The notes under the pieces: model-generated
The model's input: the letters and a program-made list of their open reading frames with translations, nothing else
Told to the model about the DNA's origin: nothing
Database searches by the model: none
Made by a program: the position numbers and the translations under genes
Assembly (NCBI GenBank): GCA_903831635.1
Contig: CAIKYN010000359.1
Span: 1 to 16,285, forward strand
Reading direction: 5' to 3'
From: an uncultured Spartobacteria bacterium
GTDB taxonomy: Bacteria > Verrucomicrobiota > Verrucomicrobiia > Chthoniobacterales > UBA6821
Length of the DNA: 16,285 nucleotides
Shown: positions 6,995 to 14,491 of the stretch, one piece after another
How positions within the stretch are numbered: position 1 is the first letter of the stretch
Layout: each line of letters begins with the position of its first letter

Positions 6995-7522
6995 ATGCAC
7001 GTAAGCGATCTCAGCGGCGCGATTCGTTCGATCCCCGACTTTCCCAAACCAGGCATTCTCTTCCGCGATATCTCACCGCTCTTGGAGAGCGATGAACTCT
7101 TTCAGTACACGATCGATCTGCTGGCGGGCGAGTGTAACGGATATAGTCCTTCTAAAATCATCGGACTGGATGCCAGGGGATTCATTTTTGGCGGTGCCTT
7201 GGCCTACAAACTGGGGATCGGTTTTGTACCGATTCGTAAAAAAGGGAAGCTTCCTTTCCGAACACTCTCCCAATCCTATGAGCTAGAGTATGGAGCGGCT
7301 GAGTTCCAGATTCACGAGGATAGCCTCGCGCCCGAAGAATCCGTGATCATTGTCGATGATCTCCTCGCGACAGGCGGCACTGCCCGTGCAGCGATTCAAC
7401 TTGTGGAAAAGCTCGGTGCCCGTGTGAAGAAAGTACTCTTTGTCATGGAGCTTGAGGGGCTTGGTGGTCGAGCCCTCCTTGAGCCAGTAGAGGTTGGCTC
7501 CCTGATGAAATTTCCGGCCTGA
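6995..7522 (+). CDS. apt: adenine phosphoribosyltransferase
   Basis: Apt salvages adenine: adenine + PRPP to AMP + pyrophosphate, in the cytosol. The 175-residue product has the family's N-terminal IRSIPDFPKPGILFRDISPLL, the GLDARGFIFGGALAYKLG segment, the basic loop PIRKKGKLPF, and the PRPP-binding motif VIIVDDLLATGGTARAA. Length is standard (170-185). The ATG at 6995 is chosen because it stands directly before the conserved region; an in-frame start at 6935 would overlap the phosphofructokinase gene and add 20 unrelated residues. It follows pfk by 19 bases and is likely the last gene of its run, ending one base before the stop of the convergent PAP2 gene. Confidence 0.95.
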   Translation: MHVSDLSGAIRSIPDFPKPGILFRDISPLLESDELFQYTIDLLAGECNGYSPSKIIGLDARGFIFGGALAYKLGIGFVPIRKKGKLPFRTLSQSYELEYGAAEFQIHEDSLAPEESVIIVDDLLATGGTARAAIQLVEKLGARVKKVLFVMELEGLGGRALLEPVEVGSLMKFPA

Positions 7523-7523
7523 T

Positions 7524-8204
7524 TTAACCAGTGGTTCCGGAGTCGTATGGGTGACGGATCGCTGCATCCACGCGACCACGCCGACCAAGGAATTCCCAGG
7601 CCAACCAGGCGATCCCAAGGGCTACGGTCGCAGCAGTGATGACGTCCGAGGGATGGTGGGCGCCAAGTAGGATGCGGGAGATCGCAACAGCCGAAGCCAA
7701 AGCGATTGCCAGCAAGCCCCACTCCGGAGCAGCGAAGAGGAACACCCCCGCAAAGCCGAACGCAGTCGCTGTGTGACCGGAGGGAAAGCTGTTGAAGTCG
7801 GCTTCTCCAATGAGCCACTTTTCTCCATGTTTAAGACCATACCATCCCTGTTCCGCAAGAGCTCTGGGGCGGGTCCTTCCGGTGGTGAGGCGAGAGAGAT
7901 TCACTGTCATGCCGGCCAGCGTGGAGGCGATCATTGCCGCGAGAATCAGACGCTGCCACCGGACATTTCTCAGAAGCCAGGCAGTCAAGAAGCCAATGCC
8001 GCCGAGTAGCATCAGCTCGGGCCAGTCCCCGTAGTGACTCAGTATCTCCACAACAGATTTGTGACTCCAGTGCCCATGATTGGCCGTACGAACCCATTGA
8101 GTAACAGGATCGTCGAGCAGGAAAGACCCGGCAATCGCCGCTGTCGCGAACAGCATGAAGAAAACGACCTTTAGCAGGGTGCTTTTCGAGGTGAAAAAAG
8201 TCAT
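7524..8204 (-). CDS. PAP2-family membrane phosphatase
   Basis: A 226-residue integral membrane protein of the PAP2 (type 2 phosphatidic acid phosphatase) family. Enzymes of this family dephosphorylate lipids such as undecaprenyl pyrophosphate, phosphatidylglycerol phosphate or lipid A. The three active-site motifs are present: RLTTGRTRP (105-113, with Arg in place of the usual first Lys), PSGH (141-144), and SR176-177 with His183 and Asp187 (SRILLGAHHPSD). Several hydrophobic segments alternate with these loops. The start is uncertain: the frame is open to 8480, but the upstream part runs into the neighbouring carboxypeptidase gene and is unlike the family, so the ATG at 8204 before a hydrophobic segment is chosen. 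Substrate cannot be told; a role in undecaprenyl phosphate recycling would fit the surrounding wall genes, but that is a guess. Confidence 0.85.
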   Translation of the reverse strand: MTFFTSKSTLLKVVFFMLFATAAIAGSFLLDDPVTQWVRTANHGHWSHKSVVEILSHYGDWPELMLLGGIGFLTAWLLRNVRWQRLILAAMIASTLAGMTVNLSRLTTGRTRPRALAEQGWYGLKHGEKWLIGEADFNSFPSGHTATAFGFAGVFLFAAPEWGLLAIALASAVAISRILLGAHHPSDVITAATVALGIAWLAWEFLGRRGRVDAAIRHPYDSGTTG

Positions 8205-8332
8205 GGTTAAGAAAAGTAGGCAGAGGAGCAGTTCGGTCTTTAGGGGTCTTCCGGTCAAGTACGGAAGCGAAGGATTTGGATGTTTGGGATAGTTTGACTT
8301 GCCCATGCCGGTTTTGCAGTTACGGAAGAAGG

Positions 8333-9226
8333 GTGCCATACCGACGTTTCTTCTATCTGTTGCCGCTGATCCTTTTGTTTGCGCTCCTTTTCGGATGCGC
8401 CTTAGAGGAGAACCCACAGCCTCAACCGGAGCACGTGCCCCCTTCGAGCCTGCCCGTAGTGGTTGCGCCAGATGCAGCACGGTCCCTCTGGCCTACTGAT
8501 GCCCCTACAATCCATGCCGTCTCGGCGATCCTTATCGATGCCCGCACCGGCCGGACGCTCTACCAGAAGAATGCCGACGAACAGCGTCAGGTCGCCAGCA
8601 CACAGAAAATCGTGACCGCCCTGATTGTGGCCGAACAGGATCCGCTCGACTCACCAGTCCGCGTGGCCCGCGAAGATACGGTTGTTGAGCCAACGAAGGT
8701 GGGCATCCGTGCCGGGGAGAGCTATCCCCGCCGCCAGCTCCTCCGCGCAATGTTGGTCCATAGCGCGAACGATTGCGCTGCCGCACTCGCCCGCTCTCAT
8801 GATGGAAGTCTTGGGTCCTTTGCTGGGGAGATGAACAGTCTCGCGGCGCGCTGCGGGGCTACCTGCTCCCATTTCGTGAATCCACACGGACTGCCGGCCT
8901 CCCAGCACTCGACGGCGCGTGACATGGCCCGAATTGCCTTCCGGGCCTACCGGAATCCTGACCTCCGCGATGCCATGGCGACCAAATCCTACTGCTTCCG
9001 TTATGCCAACGGGCGGCTTTGCAATCTTGAGCCGACCAACAAGTTGCTCCTGCGTGATCCATACTGCAATGGGATGAAGACTGGATTTACAGAATCGGCG
9101 GGCAAGTGCCTGATCACCAGCTACAGCAAGGGTGGACGCGACTTCATTCTTGTTCAGTTGGGAAGCCATGCGAAGTACATCTTCGATGATGCTGAACGCA
9201 TGATGCAGTGGGCGCAAAACCGCTGA
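8333..9226 (+). CDS. lipoprotein-type D-alanyl-D-alanine carboxypeptidase (peptidase S11)
   Basis: The second S11 enzyme in the window, 297 residues from a GTG start. GTG at 8333 is chosen because it gives a charged, hydrophobic lipoprotein signal (PYRRFFYLLPLILLFALLFG then Cys22) and has GGAAGAAG just upstream; the longer TTG-initiated form from 8276 would put 19 odd residues in front. A Pro-rich linker of about 35 residues follows the Cys, suggesting a membrane-tethered periplasmic enzyme. Catalytic motifs are STQK (Ser89, Lys92), SAN (144-146) and KTG (249-251), with NPHGLPAS between. Cysteines at 148, 174, 178, 221, 230, 245 and 259 in the catalytic domain are unusual for the family and may form disulfides. 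It is only distantly similar to the carboxypeptidase at 4969-5886, so not a recent duplicate. Confidence 0.88.
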   Translation: MPYRRFFYLLPLILLFALLFGCALEENPQPQPEHVPPSSLPVVVAPDAARSLWPTDAPTIHAVSAILIDARTGRTLYQKNADEQRQVASTQKIVTALIVAEQDPLDSPVRVAREDTVVEPTKVGIRAGESYPRRQLLRAMLVHSANDCAAALARSHDGSLGSFAGEMNSLAARCGATCSHFVNPHGLPASQHSTARDMARIAFRAYRNPDLRDAMATKSYCFRYANGRLCNLEPTNKLLLRDPYCNGMKTGFTESAGKCLITSYSKGGRDFILVQLGSHAKYIFDDAERMMQWAQNR

Positions 9227-9304
9227 GCACTCCGAGGGACTGGGTTACGCTCCCTCACATTCCTCGTGACCAGCCTGCCTTGCAGGGCATAAAGTCTAAG
9301 ATTC

Positions 9305-10165
9305 ATGCCAACTCGGAAAAAAAACCCCGCAACCTTGACCGGAAAAGAGATCTCCATCGGGTCCGTGACCCTTGGCGGTAAGGAACCCCTCTTTATTCTC
9401 GGGCCCTGTGTCATCGAGGGGGAGAAGCCACTTCTACGTGCTGCACGGACCATCAAGGCGATCTGCGATGATCTCGGTGTGCAGTTCATCTTCAAGGCCT
9501 CCTATGATAAGGCTAATCGCACCTCCGGATCCTCCTACCGAGGTGTCGGAGTTCTCGATGGCTGCCGGATGCTTGCAGAGGCTGGTGATTCCATCGGAGT
9601 TCCGGTGACCACCGATATTCACACGCCGGAGGAAGCTGAGATTGCCGCTGACTTCATCGACCTGCTTCAGATTCCTGCGTTTCTCTGTCGTCAGACCGAC
9701 TTGATCGAGGCTGCTGCGAGGGCCGCGGTCTCTGCGGGACGGGCTGTTAATGTTAAGAAAGGACAATTCCTTGCCCCCTGGGATTTGGCTCCGATTGCCG
9801 GGAAGCTTAAGGCGGCAGGATGCACGCGCTTTTGCTTCACCGAGCGTGGAACCACGTTCGGCTATAACAACCTTGTCGCCGACATGCGTTCTCTTTACTG
9901 GATCCGCGAGCAGGGGTTTCCGGTGATTTTTGATGCCACACACTCCGTCCAGCGACCTGGTGGTGGCGGTGGCCATACCACGGGTGACGGACATCTTGCC
10001 CCTGTTTTGGCTCGTGCTGCCATGGCTGCGGGTGTTGACGGCATCTTTCTCGAGACGCATGAGAATCCTGCCAAGGCTCCCTCGGACGGCCCAAATCAGA
10101 TTCCCCACAAGCATCTCCCTGCACTGCTCAAATCCCTTCTCGCGATCCGCCATGCGCTTGATTGA
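9305..10165 (+). CDS. kdsA: 3-deoxy-8-phosphooctulonate synthase, metal-dependent type
   Basis: KdsA condenses arabinose 5-phosphate with phosphoenolpyruvate to Kdo 8-phosphate, the first committed step to the inner-core sugar of LPS. The 286-residue protein shows FKASYDKANRTS, VNVKKGQFLAPWD, DATHSVQRPGG, FLETHENP and SDGPNQIP, all family hallmarks. Cys35 in GPCVIEG is the position that is a metal-binding Cys in the Aquifex enzyme and an Asn in the metal-independent E. coli enzyme; the matching His, Glu and Asp ligands are present in the DATHS, FLETH and SDGP motifs, so a metal-dependent enzyme is expected. The ATG follows a 78-base gap and starts the kdsA-lptCAB-hprK-ptsH run; its stop overlaps the lptC start. 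Confidence 0.95.
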   Translation: MPTRKKNPATLTGKEISIGSVTLGGKEPLFILGPCVIEGEKPLLRAARTIKAICDDLGVQFIFKASYDKANRTSGSSYRGVGVLDGCRMLAEAGDSIGVPVTTDIHTPEEAEIAADFIDLLQIPAFLCRQTDLIEAAARAAVSAGRAVNVKKGQFLAPWDLAPIAGKLKAAGCTRFCFTERGTTFGYNNLVADMRSLYWIREQGFPVIFDATHSVQRPGGGGGHTTGDGHLAPVLARAAMAAGVDGIFLETHENPAKAPSDGPNQIPHKHLPALLKSLLAIRHALD

Positions 10166-10715
10166 TCACGGATTTTTACGCTGCATGCAGTCCATCCTAT
10201 TCCTGGGTGCGGTTGGCATTGTGGGCGCTGCACCGGATTCTGCAATCCAAGGTGGCAAAACCACTCCTGCACCTGCACCCGGTACTTCCAAGGGTCATGC
10301 AGTTGCAGCGACCCAAGCTCAAAACCAATCGCAGAGTCAGAAAATTGACCTTCCCATTCCTGTGGGTGAACCGGTCAAGGGGATTAAGATCCCCCAGTAT
10401 GACGAGAACGGAAAGCTGACCATGAACTTGATTGCCGATACGGCTCGAAAGCTGGATGAGAAGCAGGTCGAGTTTGGGAAACTGAAGATTGAGTTCAACG
10501 ACAAGGAAGAGAAGACCATCAGTGTGGAGATCCCTCACAGCATCCTTGATATGGAGTCCAAAAAGCTTGTTGCCGATACAGAGACGCTTATCCACAGGGA
10601 TGACTTCGAGATCATTGGACAAAGCGCTGAGTTTGACACCGTCGCGCGATCTGGCACTTTCAAGGGGCGTGTCCACGCCTCCTTCCGAAATGGGGAAACG
10701 GCCGATCTACCATGA
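10152..10715 (+). CDS. lptC: LptC-like LPS export protein
   Basis: LptC is the membrane-anchored periplasmic component passing LPS from the inner-membrane transporter to LptA. The product of 187 residues begins with MRLIDHGFLRCMQSILFLG, a basic then hydrophobic N-terminus acting as signal or anchor. A low-complexity Gly/Pro/Gln linker follows (about 28-65), then a beta-strand domain with YDENGKLTMNLIADTARKL, HSILDMESKKLVADTE and FEIIGQSAEFDTVARSG, resembling the LptC/OstA fold. Assignment rests on these patterns plus position before lptA and lptB. An ATG at 10185 is the alternative start, but it lacks positive charge before the hydrophobic stretch. The start overlaps the kdsA end by 14 bases, and the stop overlaps the lptA start (ATGA). 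Sequence identity to characterised LptC is likely low. Confidence 0.75.
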   Translation: MRLIDHGFLRCMQSILFLGAVGIVGAAPDSAIQGGKTTPAPAPGTSKGHAVAATQAQNQSQSQKIDLPIPVGEPVKGIKIPQYDENGKLTMNLIADTARKLDEKQVEFGKLKIEFNDKEEKTISVEIPHSILDMESKKLVADTETLIHRDDFEIIGQSAEFDTVARSGTFKGRVHASFRNGETADLP

Positions 10716-11362
10716 ACTTCCAAATGAACCTTCACGCTCGTTCATTCCTTATCACCCTGATGACAGGGATGATGGTTTCTTGCCCGTTGGCTTTGGTGCA
10801 GGGGCAGGAAGCGGGACCAATCGGTGGCGGACCATTTGCGCCACCCGTCGGCCCTGTCGCTGGGCCCATGGGAGGAACGGGCCCCTTGGGAATAGCCGGG
10901 AATGAGGAACGTCCCAAAAATGCCCGCACGATCATTGACAGTGATGGTGGGGCCAATTTCGAGAATGCCAGCAATTCCGCAGAATTCATCGGACATGTGG
11001 TGGTGCGCGATCCTCAATTCGACCTCACCTGCGACAGACTGCATGTGGTTCTCAGGCCCGACCGCAAGGGGCTGCAGCAGGTTATTGCCACAGGTAGCGT
11101 AATTGTTACCCAGCAGAAAAAAAACGAACGTGGTGATCTCGTCAAATCAGTCGGCAAGTGCGGCAAGGCAACTTACGACCCCGCCACGGGCGATGTGACA
11201 CTGGAGGAGTGGCCGCAGATTCAGCAGGGCATCAACAATCAGGTCGCCACCCAGAGTACTACGGTGATGATCCTCAATGCCAAGGGGCGCTCGCGCACGG
11301 TGGGGTCCAGTCGCACCATGATCGTCGATCAGGGTCAGGGTGATAAACCTGTCACACCCTGA
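10712..11362 (+). CDS. lptA: LptA/OstA-like periplasmic LPS transport protein
   Basis: LptA-type proteins form the periplasmic bridge carrying LPS to the outer membrane. The 216-residue product has a signal peptide (MNFQMNLHARSFLITLMTGM onward, probable cut near VQG-QE at about residue 31), then a Gly/Pro-rich stretch of roughly 30 residues (about 34-63), then the OstA-like beta domain: ANFENASNSAEFIGHVVVRD, LTCDRLHVVL, VIATGSVIVTQQ and GKATYDPATGDVTLEEWP. The alternation of 'F.G.V.V.D' and 'A.G.V' strands is typical of the fold. A Cys in MVSC inside the signal region could be read as a lipobox, but the following PLALVQGQ suits ordinary cleavage better. It overlaps lptC by four bases, and lptB begins 16 bases downstream. 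Confidence 0.82.
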   Translation: MNFQMNLHARSFLITLMTGMMVSCPLALVQGQEAGPIGGGPFAPPVGPVAGPMGGTGPLGIAGNEERPKNARTIIDSDGGANFENASNSAEFIGHVVVRDPQFDLTCDRLHVVLRPDRKGLQQVIATGSVIVTQQKKNERGDLVKSVGKCGKATYDPATGDVTLEEWPQIQQGINNQVATQSTTVMILNAKGRSRTVGSSRTMIVDQGQGDKPVTP

Positions 11363-11378
11363 TTTCCAAAAAATTCGC

Positions 11379-12158
11379 ATGAGCCAAGAAACCGATACCA
11401 CCCAAGACGTAGCCAGTGTAGCCAATCTGGCTGATGAGCCGATTCTGCGTACCGATGGACTGGTGAAGATCTATGGCGGCCGCTCTGTCGTGAACGGAGT
11501 CGATATTCATGTGCGCAAGGGGGAGATCGTCGGCCTGCTCGGGCCCAATGGCGCTGGAAAGACAACGACTTTTTACATGATCGTCGGCCTGGTTCGACCC
11601 GACGGTGGGCGCGCCTATTTCCATGGGAGAGATGTGACGCATCAGCCGATGTACAAGCGCGCCCGGCTGGGCATGGGCTATCTGCCGCAGGAAGAATCGA
11701 TTTTTCGCAAGCTCACCGTACGCCAGAATATCATGGCGATCCTTGAGACCACTTCCCTTTCTAAGAAGGAGAGGAATGAACGCTGTGACGAGTTGCTAGA
11801 GCGGTTTGGGATCGCCCATATTGCCAAGAATGAGGCGCTAACCCTCTCTGGTGGAGAGAAGCGCCGTCTGACGATTGCACGCTCTCTGGTCACTAATCCT
11901 AAGCTCCTGATGCTCGACGAGCCCTTCAGCGGAGTGGATCCGATTGCTGTCTATGATGTTCAGCAGATCATCTCCGACCTTCGTGACATGGGGTTGGCTA
12001 TCCTCATTACCGATCATAATGTGCGTGAGACGCTCGCAATCACGGACCGCGCTTATCTCATTTATGAGGGGCGCGTTGAGAGTCAGGGAGATAAAGACTT
12101 CCTCCTGCACGATCCCATCAGCCGCAAGCTGTACCTTGGCGAATCTTTCGCGATGTAG
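11379..12158 (+). CDS. lptB: LPS export ABC transporter ATPase LptB
   Basis: LptB powers extraction of LPS from the inner membrane with LptF, LptG and LptC. The 259-residue ATPase has all ABC motifs: Walker A GPNGAGKTTT (55-64), Q-loop YLPQEESIFRKLTV (from 101), signature LSGGE (156-160), Walker B LLMLDE (176-181) and the switch His213 in ITDHNVRETL. LPQEESIFRKLTV and LSGGEKRR are typical of LptB rather than amino-acid transporters. The N-terminus has about 20 extra acidic, polar residues before the ATPase domain. The start at 11379 is the first ATG; a GTG at 11340 inside lptA would add 13 residues. lptF and lptG are not in this window. hprK starts 2 bases after the stop. Confidence 0.94.
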   Translation: MSQETDTTQDVASVANLADEPILRTDGLVKIYGGRSVVNGVDIHVRKGEIVGLLGPNGAGKTTTFYMIVGLVRPDGGRAYFHGRDVTHQPMYKRARLGMGYLPQEESIFRKLTVRQNIMAILETTSLSKKERNERCDELLERFGIAHIAKNEALTLSGGEKRRLTIARSLVTNPKLLMLDEPFSGVDPIAVYDVQQIISDLRDMGLAILITDHNVRETLAITDRAYLIYEGRVESQGDKDFLLHDPISRKLYLGESFAM

Positions 12159-12160
12159 CC

Positions 12161-13126
12161 ATGCCTCGGATCAAGGATCCATTGCTGAAGTCCCTCACGG
12201 TTGGCAAGTTCTTCGCCGATCATGGACCGACTCTTGAGCTGGAACTCATGGGTGACTCCTCCGGCATGGAGAGACCCATCGCCGAGCCTACCATCAATCG
12301 TCCAGGTCTCGCACTTGCGGGATTCTTCCGCTACTTCGCCTCCAAGCGAGTCCAGGTCGCGGGTCACGCCGAGCTAAGCTATCTCCGTAGCCTACCCGCT
12401 GAGGAACGTGCCACGAGGATCGAGGCCCTTTTCGAGCAGAGGATTCCCTGCCTGGTGATCGCCAGAGGGCTTCCCCTGCCGACGGGCCTTCTCGAGTTTG
12501 CCGCCAAATCCGAAACACCCGTTTTTCGCACGCCCCTGGTGACAATGAAGTTCATCAATTCAGCCACCATCGCCCTGGAAGATGAGTTTGCGCCCGTGGC
12601 CTCCGAGCATGGCAGTATGGTCGACATCATGGGAATGGGCGTTCTGATCCGAGGCTCCAGTGGGATCGGCAAGAGTGAATGCGTTCTAGGTCTCATTGAG
12701 CGAGGCTACAGTCTGGTCAGCGATGACATCACCCGTTTCCGGAACCTTGAGGGCCGTGAGCTTATCGGCAACAGCAAGGAACTCACCCGCTTTCACATGG
12801 AAGTACGGGGCATCGGCATCATCAATGTCGCCGCCATCTTTGGGGCCGGATCCGTCCGGCCCGAGAAACAGCTCGACCTAGTCGTGACGCTAAAGGACTG
12901 GCACGACGTCGAGGAGATTGATAGGTTGGGATTAGACCGTGAGACCTATGAGATTCTCGGCATACCTATTCCGCATGTCACTATTCCAGTCAAAACAGGC
13001 CGTGATCTTGCCCGACTTGTCGAAGTCGCGGCTCTCAATCAAAAGCTTAAGGCCATGGGCCATGACACGGCCCGGGAATTCAACGAACGCCTTCTGCGGG
13101 CAATGAAGCCCATACGCGACCGATAG
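12161..13126 (+). CDS. hprK: HPr kinase/phosphorylase
   Basis: HprK phosphorylates a serine on HPr using ATP or pyrophosphate and also reverses the reaction, linking carbon status to regulation. The 321-residue protein has the N-terminal domain with LEFAAKSETPVFRTPL, then EHGSMVDIMGMGVLIRGSSG ending in the P-loop GSSGIGKS (165-172), SDDITRF, the family signature MEVRGIGIINV (213-223) and a C-terminal PVKTGRDLARLVEVAALN. All expected kinase and phosphorylase residues appear intact, and length is standard. It starts 2 bases after lptB and is followed after 15 bases by ptsH, whose product is its substrate. In many proteobacteria lptB and hprK are separated by rpoN, hpf and ptsN; here they are neighbours. 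Confidence 0.95.
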   Translation: MPRIKDPLLKSLTVGKFFADHGPTLELELMGDSSGMERPIAEPTINRPGLALAGFFRYFASKRVQVAGHAELSYLRSLPAEERATRIEALFEQRIPCLVIARGLPLPTGLLEFAAKSETPVFRTPLVTMKFINSATIALEDEFAPVASEHGSMVDIMGMGVLIRGSSGIGKSECVLGLIERGYSLVSDDITRFRNLEGRELIGNSKELTRFHMEVRGIGIINVAAIFGAGSVRPEKQLDLVVTLKDWHDVEEIDRLGLDRETYEILGIPIPHVTIPVKTGRDLARLVEVAALNQKLKAMGHDTAREFNERLLRAMKPIRDR

Positions 13127-13141
13127 AAAGATTTTTCATCC

Positions 13142-13432
13142 ATGAGCACGAACCCAGAAGGATCCAAAACCACCAAGGATCTCACGATTGAAAACCGTAA
13201 TGGCCTCCATGCCCGTCCGGCAGCCCTCTTTGTGAAGACTTCCAGCCGCTTTCGTTCCGAAGTCTGGGTCGAGAAGGATGGAGAGCGTGTCAATGGAAAG
13301 AGCATTATGGGACTCATGATGCTTGCCGCCGGCAAGGGATCCGTTCTCAGGGTCACCGCTGAGGGCGATGATGCCGCGACCGTGATGACGGAGTTGGAAT
13401 CACTGATTCGTACCCGCTTCGGCGAGGAATAG
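13142..13432 (+). CDS. ptsH: phosphocarrier protein HPr
   Basis: HPr is the small cytosolic phosphocarrier of the PTS and the target of HprK. The 96-residue product carries the catalytic His23 in NGLHARPAA and the regulatory Ser54 in NGKSIMGLMML, the two phosphorylation sites, followed by the GKGSVLRVTAEGDDA strand-helix region. It is slightly longer than usual HPr (85-90), with about eight extra polar residues at the N-terminus. Both sites being intact suggests it can be modified by enzyme I and by the HprK encoded 15 bases upstream. No ptsI or EII gene is in the window, so whether it works in sugar uptake or only in regulation is open. It closes the kdsA-to-ptsH run; paired hairpins follow. 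Confidence 0.95.
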   Translation: MSTNPEGSKTTKDLTIENRNGLHARPAALFVKTSSRFRSEVWVEKDGERVNGKSIMGLMMLAAGKGSVLRVTAEGDDAATVMTELESLIRTRFGEE

Positions 13433-13443
13433 GGCAAGGCGTT

Positions 13444-13484
13444 TGCAGCCTATCGCTGCATCTAAACTTCCACGCCCTGGAAGT
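13444..13484. terminator. two adjacent hairpins between convergent ptsH and prmA
   Basis: TGCAGC-ctatc-GCTGCA (13444-13460) and ACTTCCA-cgccc-TGGAAGT (13466-13484) are perfect 6- and 7-pair stems with 5-base loops, six bases apart, in the gap between two converging genes. Neither is followed by a long T run on either strand (only TTT on the minus side of the second), so if they terminate transcription it is not by the classical strong intrinsic pattern. Confidence 0.45.
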
Positions 13485-13539
13485 CCTCAAATGAAAACGA
13501 GACTTGGGCTTTCAGAATTCTGCCCTAACAAACTTCAGT

Positions 13540-14397
13540 CTAAACAATTTTAGTCTTTTTCAACATCACGGCCGCCCATTTGCCGCGTTTGAGTGTTTTG
13601 AGATGTCGGAGTGAAGAGAAGGTCTTGAGGATAGCCTTTTCCTCGACGGCGAGGATACCAGAGAGGATCAGGACGCCGCTGGGTTTGATGGCGTGGACGA
13701 TCATCGTGGAAGCCGCCGTGAGGATGGTTGAGTAGAGGTTTGCTGCCACAATATCATAGCTTCCGGGAGCCCTCCAGTGAAGCACGTCGGCCTTGAGAAA
13801 GCGAGAGAGTGGCAGCTTGTTGAGTTGGGCATTCTCCCTGGAGATGCGGACGCAGGCAGCATCGAAGTCACAGCCAAGGACTTTCTTCGAGCCGAGTGTT
13901 TCAGCTGCAAGCGCCAGAATTCCTGAACCGCAGCCCAAATCGAGAACCGACCAAGGCTTACCGGGTGCACAAAGGGGAGCGGCAGCCTCGACGAGAAGTT
14001 GGAGGCATCTCGCCGTGGTGGCATGGTCTCCTGTGCCGAAGGCCATGCCGCTGGGAATAAGCAGGGGAAGGCCTCTGCCCACGCTTCGTTCCTTAGCATA
14101 GAGCATCTTGTCCCGATAGACTCGCAGGACACCGCTGATTCGGAGTGGATCGGCGATTTTCGGGGCTGGAGGCTGCCACCCTGCAGCATCGAAGGGACGT
14201 GCGCTTCCACCAAAAGCCCTCTGCAGCTTTTTAGCCGTGGAGGCGTCTGTATAGAGATCGAGTTTGATCGAACGCGAGGCAGGGAATTTTTTAATGACCA
14301 GGTTTTGCTCTCCGGCAAATCGTAGTCGCTCAACCCAGGTGTCCTCCCATTTGACGGACGAGAGACGTGACCAGAGATGGGTGATAGGTGATGCCAT
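13540..14397 (-). CDS. prmA: ribosomal protein L11 methyltransferase (PrmA-like)
   Basis: PrmA methylates ribosomal protein L11 using S-adenosylmethionine. The 285-residue protein is close to the usual length (about 290). It shows an N-terminal substrate-recognition part ending near residue 95, then PSGMAFGTGDHATTARCLQLL, which is the PrmA hallmark (GTG.H.TT), and SAM motif I VLDLGCGSGIL (151-161), followed by GCDFD and DIVAANLYSTIL. The last motif normally reads N-I-L-x-x-P-L in PrmA; here the proline is Ile226's neighbour pattern NLYSTIL, with no Pro, so substrate recognition could differ. It is transcribed opposite to its neighbours, convergent with ptsH and divergent from pyrD across a 94-base gap. 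No ribosome binding site is visible. L11 is the likely, but not proven, substrate. Confidence 0.82.
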   Translation of the reverse strand: MASPITHLWSRLSSVKWEDTWVERLRFAGEQNLVIKKFPASRSIKLDLYTDASTAKKLQRAFGGSARPFDAAGWQPPAPKIADPLRISGVLRVYRDKMLYAKERSVGRGLPLLIPSGMAFGTGDHATTARCLQLLVEAAAPLCAPGKPWSVLDLGCGSGILALAAETLGSKKVLGCDFDAACVRISRENAQLNKLPLSRFLKADVLHWRAPGSYDIVAANLYSTILTAASTMIVHAIKPSGVLILSGILAVEEKAILKTFSSLRHLKTLKRGKWAAVMLKKTKIV

Positions 14398-14440
14398 GAG
14401 AAGAAAATGAATTAGGAATTATGAAGGATGAACTGGAAAG

Positions 14441-14464
14441 CCTGATTTCCTGCATTCCTGATTT
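14441..14464. repeat. three tandem 8-base repeats CCTGNNTT in the prmA-pyrD divergent gap
   Basis: CCTGATTT, CCTGCATT and CCTGATTT lie end to end without spacers, ending 27 bases before the pyrD ATG. The 94-base AT-rich gap must hold start signals for both divergent genes. The exact head-to-tail arrangement could be an operator for an unknown regulator, or a short slippage repeat. Confidence 0.5.
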
Positions 14465-14491
14465 TTGAAATAGTGATAAGATCATCATTAA

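Noticed and set aside
8205..8480. N-terminal extension of the PAP2 protein
   Set aside because: It is arginine- and proline-rich, overlaps the well-supported start of the lipoprotein carboxypeptidase gene, and is absent from the PAP2 pattern.
9234..9256. GAGGGA/TCCCTC hairpin after the lipoprotein carboxypeptidase as a terminator
   Set aside because: Only a 6-pair stem with an 11-base loop and no following T run; too weak to call.
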